A DNA stretch of 64,000 nt from Leifsonia poae (GCF_027921845.1 NZ_BSEN01000013.1:173182-237181); one strand, 5' to 3'. Positions 1-8,861 are shown, counted from the first letter of the stretch. Numbers and translations are program-made. The notes: generated from the letters alone by a model not told the origin.

Positions 1-59
1 AACCCGCCGAGTTCGTGATCCTGCAGATCCAGCAGATCGCCGGACAGATCCAAGCCTAG
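1..59 (+). CDS. C-terminal end of a contractile tail sheath protein (partial)
   Basis: Only the last 18 codons and a TAG stop (57-59) of a gene that begins before the window are present. The residues PAEFVILQIQQ resemble the last beta-strand and hook of tail sheath proteins, which often end in a PAEFVIxxIxQ-like stretch. The next gene is the tail tube, and sheath followed by tube is the usual order in contractile injection systems. The sheath contracts around the tube to drive it out of the particle. The call rests on a short tail and on context, so it is moderate. Confidence 0.55.
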   Translation, partial: PAEFVILQIQQIAGQIQA

Positions 60-66
60 GAGCGTC

Positions 67-594
67 ATGACTCAGTTCAGCGTGAATGCCCAGCGCTTCG
101 ACCCGTACAAGAACTTCAAGTTCCGTGTGAAGTGGGACGGGCGCTACGTGGCCGGCGTCAGCAAGGTGGGCGCCCTCAAACGCACCACCGAGGTCGTCAA
201 GCACCGGGATGGCGGCGATCCGTCGTCCAGTCGCAAGTCGCCGGGTCGCACCGAGTTCGAGGCGATCTCGATCGAGCGCGGCGTCACCCACGACAAGGAG
301 TTCGAGCAGTGGGCGAACAAGGTCTGGAACTTCGGGTCCGGGCTGGGCGCCGAGACCTCGCTCAAGGACTTCCGCAAGGACATCATCGTCGAGGTCTACA
401 ACGAGGCGGGCCAGCTCGCCATCGGCTACAAGATCTTCCGATGCTGGGTGTCCGAGTTCCAGGCGCTGCCCGACCTCGATGCCAACGCGAACGCCGTCGC
501 GATCCAGCACATCAAGCTGGAGAACGAGGGCTGGGAGCGCGACTACGACATCGTCGAACCGACCGAGCCGAGTTTCACCGAACCTGCCGGGTGA
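67..594 (+). CDS. Contractile injection system inner tube protein (gp19/Afp1 family)
   Basis: The 175-residue product stacks as hexamers to form the inner tube that the sheath propels. It has the family's usual length and recognisable stretches: the N-terminal FKFRVKWDGRYVAGVSKV strand pair, the KSPGRTEFEAISIERGVTHD loop region, and a C-terminal IQHIKLENEGWERD typical of T4 gp19-like tail tubes. The ATG at 67 lies 7 bases after the sheath stop with an AGGAG-type ribosome site (58-62) just before it. Only one tube gene is in view; eCIS loci often have more, and others could lie upstream. Confidence 0.9.
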   Translation: MTQFSVNAQRFDPYKNFKFRVKWDGRYVAGVSKVGALKRTTEVVKHRDGGDPSSSRKSPGRTEFEAISIERGVTHDKEFEQWANKVWNFGSGLGAETSLKDFRKDIIVEVYNEAGQLAIGYKIFRCWVSEFQALPDLDANANAVAIQHIKLENEGWERDYDIVEPTEPSFTEPAG

Positions 595-600
595 TGCGCA

Positions 601-1335
601 GTGCCGGGTCGCGACGCCGCTTCCCTCGTCGGCGTGTGGGAACGGGGGATCGACCAGCCGCCGGTCTGGCGCGCACTGCTCCTCCTCGACTCCGCGACCG
701 ATCCGGCGACGGCGACACCGGATGACGACCCCGCCGCGCTGGCGATCGGAGTTCGGGACGCCCGGCTGCTTGCATTACGAGCGGACCTGTTCGGTCCGGT
801 GATCGAGGCCGTCGCGCGCTGCCCGGAGTGCGGGCAGGACGTCGAATTCGAGCTGTCCGGCTCCGATCTCGAGGTAGAGCCCTCCCCGGATACCGGGGCG
901 CTGCGGGTCGAAGGCACCACCGTCACGGTGCGGCCGGTGACCAGCGCCGACATCCTGGCCGTGGCGCAGCTGCCGATCGAGGAGGCGAGCAGGGCGCTCG
1001 CCGGACGGTGCGTCGTTGACGCGCGGGCCGCCGACGGCTCGGTGGCGCGGCCGGAAACGCTGAGCGAGACGGCCGTCTCGCGAGTGTCGGAGGAGCTGGC
1101 GCGGCTGGATCCCGGGGCCAGGATCGATCTCGCGCTCGCCTGCCCGGAGTGCGGCTCCGACTGGGTCGCACCGTTCGACGTCGTCGGCTTCCTCTGGAAG
1201 GAGCTCGACTCCTGGGCGCGGCGAACGCTCGCCGACGTGCACACGCTGGCCCGCTCGTACGGGTGGGCGGAGCGGGACATCCTGGCTCTGCATCCGCAGC
1301 GGCGCCGGCACTACCTCGAGCTGGTGCGCGCATGA
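601..1335 (+). CDS. Zinc-ribbon baseplate-associated protein (T4 gp26/gp51-like, tentative)
   Basis: This 244-residue protein starts at a GTG 6 bases after the tube stop. It carries two CPECG knuckles (Cys74/Cys77 and Cys181/Cys184) that together could bind one zinc ion. Its end reads YGWAERDILALHPQRRRHYLEL; the pattern YxWxExxILxLxxxRRxxYL recurs in eCIS proteins annotated as T4 baseplate hub assembly-like. A role in baseplate assembly is inferred from that end and from its place right after the tube. It overlaps the next gene by 4 bases (ATGA), which suggests translational coupling. Confidence 0.6.
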   Translation: MPGRDAASLVGVWERGIDQPPVWRALLLLDSATDPATATPDDDPAALAIGVRDARLLALRADLFGPVIEAVARCPECGQDVEFELSGSDLEVEPSPDTGALRVEGTTVTVRPVTSADILAVAQLPIEEASRALAGRCVVDARAADGSVARPETLSETAVSRVSEELARLDPGARIDLALACPECGSDWVAPFDVVGFLWKELDSWARRTLADVHTLARSYGWAERDILALHPQRRRHYLELVRA

Positions 1336-2084
1336 GCGACTTCCTCAGCTCACTGATCCGCCGGGAACAGGGCCTTCCGGCGGCCACCGGCGTCGGGCCG
1401 CGCCTTCCCGCCCTCTTCGAGGACGCGCCGCGCGAGCAGGTCATCGAGGTGCAGGAGAGCGCCGTCATCGTGGCTGCGCGGGAACCGGAGGGCGCGGCAG
1501 AGCCGGCTTCGCGAACCGCCCCCGCTCCGGTTTCCGCGCGTCCGAGAGTGCCGGACGCCCCGATCGCGCCGGCCACGTCCAGCGGGCGGCCGGCGGTCGG
1601 TCTCGAACCACCTGCGGCGCGGATGACCGCTGCACCCGAGCCGTCGCGACCGCGTGCTTCGGAGCCGTCCCCCACCGAAGCCGACGCGTCGCTCCGCCGG
1701 GAGACGCGGCATGCGCCGTCGCCCGCCGCGACGAGGTCGGACAGCGACCGTGCAGAGCCCCACCTCGTCGTCGTCGAGCACGTCACGCCGCGACCGCCCA
1801 CCGCGCCCGCAGCCACGTCTCCGTCGCCGACACCCGTTGACGAGACGCGTCGGGTCGTTCCGGATGCGGTGAGTCCCCGACTCGAGGCCGTGCCCGAACG
1901 CGAGCCGGTGGTCGAGCCTGAGCCGGCCCCGGTGATCCGGGTGACGATCGGACGCGTCGAAGTCCGCGCCGTCCCGGCCGCGCCGGTCGCCGCGCCCCGG
2001 CGGGCTGCGCAGACGGACCGCGGGAACAGCCCGATGAGCCTCGACGAGTACCTGCAGCAGCGCGATGCGGGGAGGGGCCGATGA
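1332..2084 (+). CDS. Disordered Pro/Ala-rich eCIS protein of unknown function
   Basis: The start is the ATG at 1332 inside the preceding stop; a longer in-frame reading back to 1149 would run through the previous gene and is rejected. The 250-residue product has a folded-looking N-terminus (MSDFLSSLIRREQGL), a long low-complexity middle rich in Pro, Ala, Glu and Arg, then a short conserved-looking strand (VIRVTIGRVEVRAV) and the end SLDEYLQQR. Small proteins with this design sit at this place in many eCIS loci, but I know of no assigned function. A linker or scaffold role between tube and baseplate is possible. Confidence 0.6.
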   Translation: MSDFLSSLIRREQGLPAATGVGPRLPALFEDAPREQVIEVQESAVIVAAREPEGAAEPASRTAPAPVSARPRVPDAPIAPATSSGRPAVGLEPPAARMTAAPEPSRPRASEPSPTEADASLRRETRHAPSPAATRSDSDRAEPHLVVVEHVTPRPPTAPAATSPSPTPVDETRRVVPDAVSPRLEAVPEREPVVEPEPAPVIRVTIGRVEVRAVPAAPVAAPRRAAQTDRGNSPMSLDEYLQQRDAGRGR

Positions 2085-3379
2085 GCAACTCCCTCGCGGT
2101 GGCCGCGACGACCAACGCCATCCGGAACCTGCTGCTGACGCAGATGCCGGCCCTCGACGCCGGGCTCGCCGGGCTGGCGGTGACGACGGCCGTGCCCGCG
2201 GCCGCGCGGGTGAATCAGGTGGGCCCGTCGGTCAACCTCTTCCTCTATCGCACCGCTGCCAACCCGGCCTGGCGCAATCAGGACTACCCTGCGCAGGTGC
2301 ACGCGGGGGAGAGCGGCCGACCGCCGCTCGCGCTCGACCTGCACTACCTGCTGACCTTCTTCGCCCCCGACGACGCCGACAAAGACGCGATGAGTCACCG
2401 CGTCACCGCCGCAGCGCTGAGCGTGCTCCACGATCACGCCGTGCTCGACGGCGCCGAGCTGGATGCCGCCCTCACCGGCAACGACACGTCCGCTCAGCCG
2501 GAGCGCGTGCGGCTGACGCCGGAGTCGCTCTCGGTCGCCGAGATGAGCGAGCTCTGGACGACGTTCCAGTCGGGCTATCGCCTGTCGGCCTCGTACCTCG
2601 CGACCGTGGTGCTCATCGACAGCCGTTCCCCGGTCTCGTCACCGCTGCCCGTGCTCCGCCGGGGCAGCGAGGACCGCGGTCCTGTCGCCGTCGCCGGGGC
2701 CGCTCCGGTGCTCCGCGGCGTGCGCCCGATCGGCGGCCGGCCGGCCGCGCGGCTCGGCGAGGCCGTTGCGCTCGTCGGCGACAACCTCTCACCCGACGAC
2801 ACGGTCATCCGGTTTACCAGCACGATGCGGCCGGCGCAGGGGGAGGACCCGCCGGCCGCGATCGAACTCGCGGCACAGCCGGGCTTCGTGCCCGACGAGC
2901 TCAGCGTGACACTGCCCGATCAGGCGACCGTGGCGACGGCGCTCGGCGACTGGGTGCCGGGCTTCTATGCGGTGACCGTCGTGGTGCGCCATCCGGATCA
3001 GCCGGCGCTCGTCGACCAGCGCGGCTCGGGCGTCGGGGTGGCGCCGACGATCACCGTGAACCCGGATGCCGCCGCCGGCAGCATCGCCGTCGGTTCCACG
3101 CTCACCGTCACGGCGGAGCCGCGCGTGCGCGACAGCCAATCAGCAGTGCTCCTCTTCGGCTCCCGTCAGCTTCCACCGCTCACGCGCGCGAACCCCGCAG
3201 CGGGGGATCCGGCGATCGACACGACGCCCACCACATTCACGTTCGAGGTGCCGGCGGTTCCTCCCGGAACCTACGTGGTGCGCCTGCGCATCGACGGCGT
3301 CGACAGCGTGCCGTGGCTGGCGGGCGACGCCGACGCCATGCCGTCCTTCGATCCGCAGCAGCAGGTGGTGGTCGCGTGA
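2081..3379 (+). CDS. DUF4255 (Pvc16/Afp16-type) tail terminator protein
   Basis: The 432-residue product begins with a DUF4255 domain (about residues 1-185), seen in VNQVGPSVNLFLYRTAANPAWRN, in LHYLLTFFAPDD and in the YRLSASYLATVVLID strand. In Afp and PVC particles the homologue caps the distal end of tube and sheath and sets termination. The rest (about 200-430) reads as two immunoglobulin/IPT-like beta domains, so the protein is longer than the roughly 300-residue Afp16. It overlaps both neighbours by 4 bases. Confidence 0.85.
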   Translation: MSNSLAVAATTNAIRNLLLTQMPALDAGLAGLAVTTAVPAAARVNQVGPSVNLFLYRTAANPAWRNQDYPAQVHAGESGRPPLALDLHYLLTFFAPDDADKDAMSHRVTAAALSVLHDHAVLDGAELDAALTGNDTSAQPERVRLTPESLSVAEMSELWTTFQSGYRLSASYLATVVLIDSRSPVSSPLPVLRRGSEDRGPVAVAGAAPVLRGVRPIGGRPAARLGEAVALVGDNLSPDDTVIRFTSTMRPAQGEDPPAAIELAAQPGFVPDELSVTLPDQATVATALGDWVPGFYAVTVVVRHPDQPALVDQRGSGVGVAPTITVNPDAAAGSIAVGSTLTVTAEPRVRDSQSAVLLFGSRQLPPLTRANPAAGDPAIDTTPTTFTFEVPAVPPGTYVVRLRIDGVDSVPWLAGDADAMPSFDPQQQVVVA

Positions 3380-5556
3380 GCGCGCGCAGCGACTGGCTCG
3401 ACGCCAACAACGCCTTCCTCACCTCGGCCCTCGCCGAGTTGCGGTCGCGGCTGACGGCGCTCGCCGAGGAGCACCATCGCAACGACCGCGTCGTGCCCGC
3501 CATGCCCGCCGCGCCGATGCCGGAACCGCACGCACGCCGCGGGTTCGGCGGCCGGCGTCACTCCGACGATGCGAGCGCGGCTCCCGCCGTGCTCAGACTC
3601 GAGCCGGCCGAGCCTCCGCCGACGGCGCAGCCCACGATTTCACCCGCGGCTGCCGATCCGGATGCGCACGGCACCGGCGACGAGTCCGGTGCCCCCGCCG
3701 ACAGCGCGTCGACACCCGCGGTCGTCCCCGATCAGCCCGCCCTTCTCACCCTCGCCGACCGCCTCGGGCTCACCGACTTCGAGCGCGACGTCGTGCTGCT
3801 CTGCGCTGCGGTGGAGTTCGACACCGGCCTGGGCGGCCTGATGGCCGACGCGCTCGAGCCGCAGCACCGCTATCCCACGTTCGCTCTCGCGCTGGCCGCC
3901 CTGCCGGATCCCAGCTGGGACGCGCTCTCGCCCGACGGTCCGCTGCGCTACTGGGGTCTCATCCACGTCGATCCCGGCGGCCCGATCATCTCGAGCCGGC
4001 TCACCGTCGACGAACGCATCCTCCACTACCTCAAGGGCCTCACCTACCTCGACGATGACCTCGCCGGCCTGCTGTCGCCGCTGCCGGCCGCGTCCGCCGA
4101 CCTCCTGCCGCCTTCGCAGAGCGCGATCGTGGAGAGCATCCTGGAGGCCTTGCGGCTTCGGCAGGGGACCGCCGTTCCCGTCATCCAGCTGCTCGGCGCC
4201 GGGGAGGAGGGCAAGAGGGCCGTCGCGCAGGCGGTGAGCGCACGCTTCGGTGCGCCGCTGCTCGCGCTCGCGGCCGACGGATTCCCCGTCGACGACGCCC
4301 GCGCGGAGACCCTGACCCGGCTGATCCGGCGGGAGACAGCGCTGAATCCCTTCGCTCTCTTCATCGACGTGCGGGATGTCGAACGCACCGCCCCTCAGGT
4401 CCCACCGCTCGGCCGCTGGCTCGGTCGTACCGATCAGCTCGTCTTCCTTGACGCCGCCGACCCCTGGCCGGCCATCGACGGCGCCGTCGCCGATGTCGGC
4501 AAGCCGACGCCCGCAGAGCAGCACGCGGCGTGGTCGGAGCAGCTCCCGCCGGCGGTGGCCAATGCTGCCGACCGCCTCACCGGGCAGTTCGATTTCGAGC
4601 TGCCGACCATCCATCGGATCGCGGCGCAGGCGACCGCGCGCGCCGCCGCATCCGGTGACGGCGGAGCCCCCGCGTCGGATGCAGCGGAGCAGCTCTGGCA
4701 GGACTGCCTGCTTCAGGCGCGGCCGGTGATGGACCAGCTGGCACAGCGGATCACGCCGCTCGGTCAGTGGAACGACATCCAGCTCCCCGCCGACGAGCTG
4801 GAGCTCCTTCACGAGATCGCCGCGCAGGTGGAGCAGCGCAGCACCGTCTACGACGGCTACGGCTTTCGTGACAAGCTCAACCGCGGGCTCGGCATCAGCG
4901 TGCTGTTCGCCGGTCAGAGCGGCACCGGCAAGACCCTCGCCGCAGAGGTGCTCGCGAACGGACTCGGACTGCTGCTCTACCGCATCGACCTGTCGGCGGT
5001 CGTGAGCAAGTACATCGGTGAGACCGAGAAGAACCTGCGGCGCCTCTTCGATGCGGCCGACGGCGGCGGGGCGATCCTCTTCTTCGACGAGGCCGACGCC
5101 CTGTTCGGCAAGCGCAGCGAGGTGAAAGACAGTCACGACCGCTACGCCAACATCGAGGTGAACTACCTGCTGCAGCGGATGGAGACGTACCGCGGGCTGG
5201 CGATCCTGGCGACCAACCTCAAGAGCGCGCTCGACACGGCCTTCGTACGGCGACTGCGCTTCATCGTCGACTTCCCGTTCCCAGGCGTCTCCGAACGCAG
5301 GAAGATCTGGGAGAACGTCTTCCCCCAGGGGCTCTCCGTCGACCGGCTCGACTTCGACCGGCTCGCCGGCCTGGATCTCACCGGCGGCAGTATCAGCAAC
5401 GTCGCGCTGAACAGCGCGTTCCGTGCTGCGCACGCGGGCGGCGACGTCGACATGCCGACGGTCCTCGCCTCGGCCAGGGTCGAGTTCCGCAAGCTCGACC
5501 GGCCCATCGCCGAGTCGGAGTTCGCCTGGACAGCACCGGAAGGATCGAGCGCATGA
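3376..5556 (+). CDS. AAA+ ATPase of the contractile injection system (Afp15/Cis15 type)
   Basis: The start is the GTG at 3376, overlapping the DUF4255 stop, which gives 726 residues; the open frame extends to 2065 but only through the previous gene. A Walker A motif GQSGTGKT is at 513-520, a Walker B ILFFDEADALFG at about 568-579, and an arginine-rich end of the AAA module (FVRRLRFIVDFPFP) follows. The N-terminal half has a degenerate second P-loop-like region (LLGAGEEGKRAVAQAV). Homologues are present in nearly every eCIS locus and are thought to act in assembly or disassembly of the particle. Confidence 0.9.
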   Translation: MSARSDWLDANNAFLTSALAELRSRLTALAEEHHRNDRVVPAMPAAPMPEPHARRGFGGRRHSDDASAAPAVLRLEPAEPPPTAQPTISPAAADPDAHGTGDESGAPADSASTPAVVPDQPALLTLADRLGLTDFERDVVLLCAAVEFDTGLGGLMADALEPQHRYPTFALALAALPDPSWDALSPDGPLRYWGLIHVDPGGPIISSRLTVDERILHYLKGLTYLDDDLAGLLSPLPAASADLLPPSQSAIVESILEALRLRQGTAVPVIQLLGAGEEGKRAVAQAVSARFGAPLLALAADGFPVDDARAETLTRLIRRETALNPFALFIDVRDVERTAPQVPPLGRWLGRTDQLVFLDAADPWPAIDGAVADVGKPTPAEQHAAWSEQLPPAVANAADRLTGQFDFELPTIHRIAAQATARAAASGDGGAPASDAAEQLWQDCLLQARPVMDQLAQRITPLGQWNDIQLPADELELLHEIAAQVEQRSTVYDGYGFRDKLNRGLGISVLFAGQSGTGKTLAAEVLANGLGLLLYRIDLSAVVSKYIGETEKNLRRLFDAADGGGAILFFDEADALFGKRSEVKDSHDRYANIEVNYLLQRMETYRGLAILATNLKSALDTAFVRRLRFIVDFPFPGVSERRKIWENVFPQGLSVDRLDFDRLAGLDLTGGSISNVALNSAFRAAHAGGDVDMPTVLASARVEFRKLDRPIAESEFAWTAPEGSSA

Positions 5557-5834
5557 CCGGAGCAGGAGACGTCGAACTGCACATCGACACCCTGTCGATC
5601 GAAGGGATGCCGCTGAGCCGCGGTCAGCGCGCGGAGCTGCAGGAGGCCGTCGAGCTCGAGGTGACCCGACTTCTCGGGTTGGAGCGCGCGGCGATGACCG
5701 CAGCGCGGACGCCGTCGGGTCCGCAGGGTACGCTCACGCGACGCATCGAGGCCGCCCCGACCACGGCGTCCGCCGATCCGCGCGCTTTCGGGGCAGGCAT
5801 CGCCGCCTCCGTCGTCGAGGCGGTGACACGATGA
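5553..5834 (+). CDS. Small conserved eCIS protein of unknown function
   Basis: This 93-residue protein lies between the ATPase and the DUF4157 gene and overlaps both by 4 bases. It starts with a beta-strand reading VELHIDTLSIEG, followed by an amphipathic helix with many Leu and Glu (LQEAVELEVTRLLGLE) and a flexible tail. Small proteins with an I-x-I-x-x-L-x-I-x-G start next to DUF4157 genes are a common feature of actinobacterial eCIS loci. It may help load or chaperone the DUF4157 cargo; that is inference from position only. Confidence 0.6.
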   Translation: MTGAGDVELHIDTLSIEGMPLSRGQRAELQEAVELEVTRLLGLERAAMTAARTPSGPQGTLTRRIEAAPTTASADPRAFGAGIAASVVEAVTR

Positions 5835-7669
5835 GCACCCTGGAACGCGCGCCCCTCGAGCGGGCGCCGCTCGATCACCGCCCCACGTCCCTGACCGCGA
5901 GGCAGGAGCAGCTCGTCGCCCGCCGCGCCCCCCAGCGCCTCGAGTCGGCCGGGAGACCGCTCGACGCCGGGATGCTCCACGAGATCGGCCGCACCACCGG
6001 CTCGTCCGCGGCGGGCCACGACTTCAGCGCCATCCGTCTCCACTCCGATCGCGCCGCGAACGAGACCGCCGCCATGCTCGGCGCCAACGCAGCGACCATC
6101 GGGTCCGACGTGCTGTTCGCCCAGGAACGGCTGCAGCCGGGCACGCCGTCCGGCCGCGCGCTGATCGCGCACGAGGCGCGGCACGTGCTGGAGGCTCCGC
6201 GGGGCGCAGCTCAGCGCATCCAACTCGACGTGATCTCCGACGTTCGCGACAAGCTCTCCTACGGTCTGCTCGACTGGGCCGTCACCGACTCGGACGCGCT
6301 GGAGGCGCTGGCTCTGCTGAGCTCCCTGACCGACGCGCAGCTGACGGCGGGGGCGGCCAAGCTGGAGCAGAAGTACATCGACCGGCTGATCGACAACCTT
6401 CCGGATGCGGCCAAGGCCGGAGCGGGCTACCAGAGGGTGATCACCGCGTTCGGGGCCGCCAAGGCCGCTCCGCAGGCGAAGGACCTGCTCAGCTACGGCC
6501 TGTTCGACTGGGCGGTCACGGACAACGACGTGACGAAGGTGTACCAGACCTTCGTCGCCCTCTCCGGCGTCGAGCAGGAGAAGTTCCTCACCGAGCTGAA
6601 CACGTCCGGCCACCTCGCGCGGCTCGTCTCCAACTCCACCGCGGCACATCACACGCTCTACCTGCGCCCGTGGGTGGCCCAGCTCCCCTCGGGAAAACTC
6701 ACCCCCGAGCAGCGACGGATCCTGCGTGTCGTGGTGCAGGAGACCGGCAGCGACGCGATCGCGACGATGATCCTCGCGGCGCAGCAGCGGTTCGGCCTCA
6801 CGGTCGGCCAGAGCACCGCCGCCGGCCTCACTCCTACGAACTGGACGGCCGGAAAACTGCGGGAGACCTACCTGGCGCTCGATCTGCTGCCGGAGGCGCA
6901 CGTCGCCGGCAACGTCAACTTCACCGCCTTGAACGCGTTCACCCAGGCGACGAAGCCCGACGGGACGACGCTGCTCGGCCAGTACAACCCGGGCTCCAAG
7001 CAGCTCTCGATCAACGTAGCGGTCGGCGACGACGTGACCGAGACGGCGCTGCACGAGACCGGGCACTCCGTCGACAGGACGATCGGCTGGACGACGGGTC
7101 CGGAGCCGGCACTCCCCAAGCGCGGCGGCTGGACGCAGTACAAGGCGAACTTCTCGACGGCGGCCGACGACATGATCGCCGACTCGGCGGGCGCGGTCGC
7201 CGGGCTCGCCGCACCGCAGATCACGGCGGTGCGCACCGAGATCGTGACGGCCATGACCAATCGTTCCGCCGTGGGGATGGTCGGTCGCGTGCAGGCCCTG
7301 CCCTGGTTCGCGCCCCTTCCCCAGGCGACCAAGGACGCCGTCGTCGCCGACAAGGTCTTCCCTGCGGTGACCGTCGGGCTCAAGGACCCGTGGTTCATGG
7401 CCGACGGCGGCGGACAGAAGCTCGGGACGGCTCCCGTGCACATCTACGAGGAGTCCTACCCGTCGAGCTGGAACCGCTACGAGTTCCAGGCACGCGACCG
7501 CATCCTGACGCCGTACCAGTTCCGCGATCCCGCCGAATGGTTCGCGGAGGCGTACGCCCTCTACTACCTGCCGGATGTGCGCGGAAAGGGCCGCAAGCTG
7601 CAGGACAAGGATCCCGACACCAAGACGTACTTCGACGCCTCGGTCGATCCGACGGTGGCGACGCGATGA
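5831..7669 (+). CDS. DUF4157 cargo protein with C-terminal anthrax lethal factor-like metalloprotease domain
   Basis: The start is the ATG at 5831, giving 612 residues; the open frame before it runs through two other genes. Residues about 45-125 are a DUF4157 domain with its HExxH motif (HEARH, 114-118); DUF4157 marks proteins loaded into eCIS particles. Residues 140-153 and 218-231 are two copies of a SYGLxDWAVTD repeat 78 residues apart. The C-terminal half carries a second zinc motif, HETGHSVD (408-415), and then RDPAEWFAEAYAL with Glu569 and, seven residues earlier, Tyr562. Anthrax lethal factor has HEFGHAVD and, with the same spacing, Tyr728, Glu735 and AEFFAEAF. The layout is a loading domain plus a lethal-factor-type protease, so this is the likely toxin. 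There is no signal peptide. Confidence 0.85.
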   Translation: MSTLERAPLERAPLDHRPTSLTARQEQLVARRAPQRLESAGRPLDAGMLHEIGRTTGSSAAGHDFSAIRLHSDRAANETAAMLGANAATIGSDVLFAQERLQPGTPSGRALIAHEARHVLEAPRGAAQRIQLDVISDVRDKLSYGLLDWAVTDSDALEALALLSSLTDAQLTAGAAKLEQKYIDRLIDNLPDAAKAGAGYQRVITAFGAAKAAPQAKDLLSYGLFDWAVTDNDVTKVYQTFVALSGVEQEKFLTELNTSGHLARLVSNSTAAHHTLYLRPWVAQLPSGKLTPEQRRILRVVVQETGSDAIATMILAAQQRFGLTVGQSTAAGLTPTNWTAGKLRETYLALDLLPEAHVAGNVNFTALNAFTQATKPDGTTLLGQYNPGSKQLSINVAVGDDVTETALHETGHSVDRTIGWTTGPEPALPKRGGWTQYKANFSTAADDMIADSAGAVAGLAAPQITAVRTEIVTAMTNRSAVGMVGRVQALPWFAPLPQATKDAVVADKVFPAVTVGLKDPWFMADGGGQKLGTAPVHIYEESYPSSWNRYEFQARDRILTPYQFRDPAEWFAEAYALYYLPDVRGKGRKLQDKDPDTKTYFDASVDPTVATR

Positions 7670-8214
7670 TGGCCAGGGCGGAGCGGTCCGCCGCCGAGAA
7701 CCGCATCCGGGCGGCCGTCGCCGATCGGTCGGCGGAACTGGGCGTGCCGGTGCGTTCGACCGACGTCGTCGTCGACCTGGCGGAGGACGACGTCGCCCCC
7801 GGACTTCGCCTGTTCCGGGCGAGCTGGAGCGGTGGTCGTTCCGAACGGAGCCTGGCGGGGGTGCTGGACGACGATGACCGGCCCGACACCCATCCCGGGC
7901 ATGCCCTCGGCACGGTTCTCCGGCGCTGGGTTGAGACCGCCGGGCACCTCCCCGCGGCATCCGACGTCGCCGCCGCCGCCGCGTTCCTGCTCGATTCCGA
8001 TGGGCGGCACCGTGTGCTGCTGACGGACGAGGACACGGCGGACGTGCCCGGAGGGGTGCTCCCCGAACTGGTCGAACTGCCGCACCGCCTCGGCGTCTCG
8101 TTCTGGTGGACCGACGGTTACAGCGCTTCGCGGCTGACCGCTGAGCTCGACGAGGCCGACCGGCTCTCGGTGAATGAGTCGACGCCGGGGACGGACGGGA
8201 GGCCGACGCCATGA
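7666..8214 (+). CDS. Unknown protein next to the DUF4157 cargo gene
   Basis: The start is the ATGATG at 7666 (or the second ATG at 7669), overlapping the cargo stop; the frame is open far upstream but only inside the cargo gene. The 182-residue product is acidic and mixed alpha/beta. I recognise no family. It has no signal peptide or membrane segment, and the end (after about residue 160) looks flexible. Being coupled to the cargo gene, it could be a cargo chaperone, an adaptor, or an immunity protein that protects the producer from the protease. Confidence 0.6.
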   Translation: MMARAERSAAENRIRAAVADRSAELGVPVRSTDVVVDLAEDDVAPGLRLFRASWSGGRSERSLAGVLDDDDRPDTHPGHALGTVLRRWVETAGHLPAASDVAAAAAFLLDSDGRHRVLLTDEDTADVPGGVLPELVELPHRLGVSFWWTDGYSASRLTAELDEADRLSVNESTPGTDGRPTP

Positions 8215-8861
8215 CCGCGCCGAACACTCCGAACCTGGTGCACGGCGGCCTGGTGCTCATCGACCCCGCGACGTCGGCCGTGCAGCGGGTCATCGCGTTG
8301 CAGTACAACCCGAACACCCTGACGCGGTCGCTCCAGGTGCACGGAGCGGGCAAAGACACCGCCGACCGTTCCGAGGTGCTGCGCCTGACCGGGCCGCCGA
8401 CCGAGACGATCAAGCTCGAGGCGGAGCTCGACGCGGTCGACCAGCTCGAGTTCGCGCCGAACGGGGCGAGCCGGGTCGGCATCTTCCCCCAGCTCGCCGC
8501 CCTCGAGACGCTCATCTATCCGACGAGCGCGCAGCTCAGCGCTAATCACGCGCGCGAGCAGGCCGGAACCCTCGAGATCCTCCCGATGGAGACGCCGCTG
8601 GCGCTCTTCGTCTGGAGCGCGCAGCGCATCGTCCCGGTGCGGGTGACGGAGTTCTCTGTGACCGAGGAGGCGTTCGACGCCTCGCTCAACCCGATTCAGG
8701 CGAAGGTCAGCCTCGGCCTCCGCGTGCTCACGATCGACGATGCGGGATACACGCACCGCGCCGGGAGCCTCTTCATGACCTATCTGCAGCAGAAGGAACG
8801 GCTCGCCGCGACCAACCCGCCGGCCGGACTCGACGCCCTCGGAATCACGGGGATCCCCTGA
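8211..8861 (+). CDS. CIS tube-baseplate adaptor protein (Afp7/Cis7 N-terminal type)
   Basis: The 216-residue protein shows the signature of the contractile-injection-system tube protein family: LQYNPNTLTRSLQV near residue 30, PTETIKLEAELDAVDQLE, PQLAALETLIYP, and WSAQRIVPVRVTEFSVTEEAFD. In Afp this protein forms the first layer joining hub and tube, and it usually ends in a LysM-like domain. Here that domain is a separate gene (the next one). It overlaps the preceding gene by 4 bases and shares one base (TGATG) with the LysM-like gene. Confidence 0.85.
   Translation: MTAPNTPNLVHGGLVLIDPATSAVQRVIALQYNPNTLTRSLQVHGAGKDTADRSEVLRLTGPPTETIKLEAELDAVDQLEFAPNGASRVGIFPQLAALETLIYPTSAQLSANHAREQAGTLEILPMETPLALFVWSAQRIVPVRVTEFSVTEEAFDASLNPIQAKVSLGLRVLTIDDAGYTHRAGSLFMTYLQQKERLAATNPPAGLDALGITGIP

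Noticed and set aside
5624-8515. A 963-codon open frame on the - strand opposite the DUF4157 region
   Set aside because: The + strand genes carry clear motifs and overlaps; the opposite frame is low-complexity Arg/Gly/Leu and spans several gene borders.
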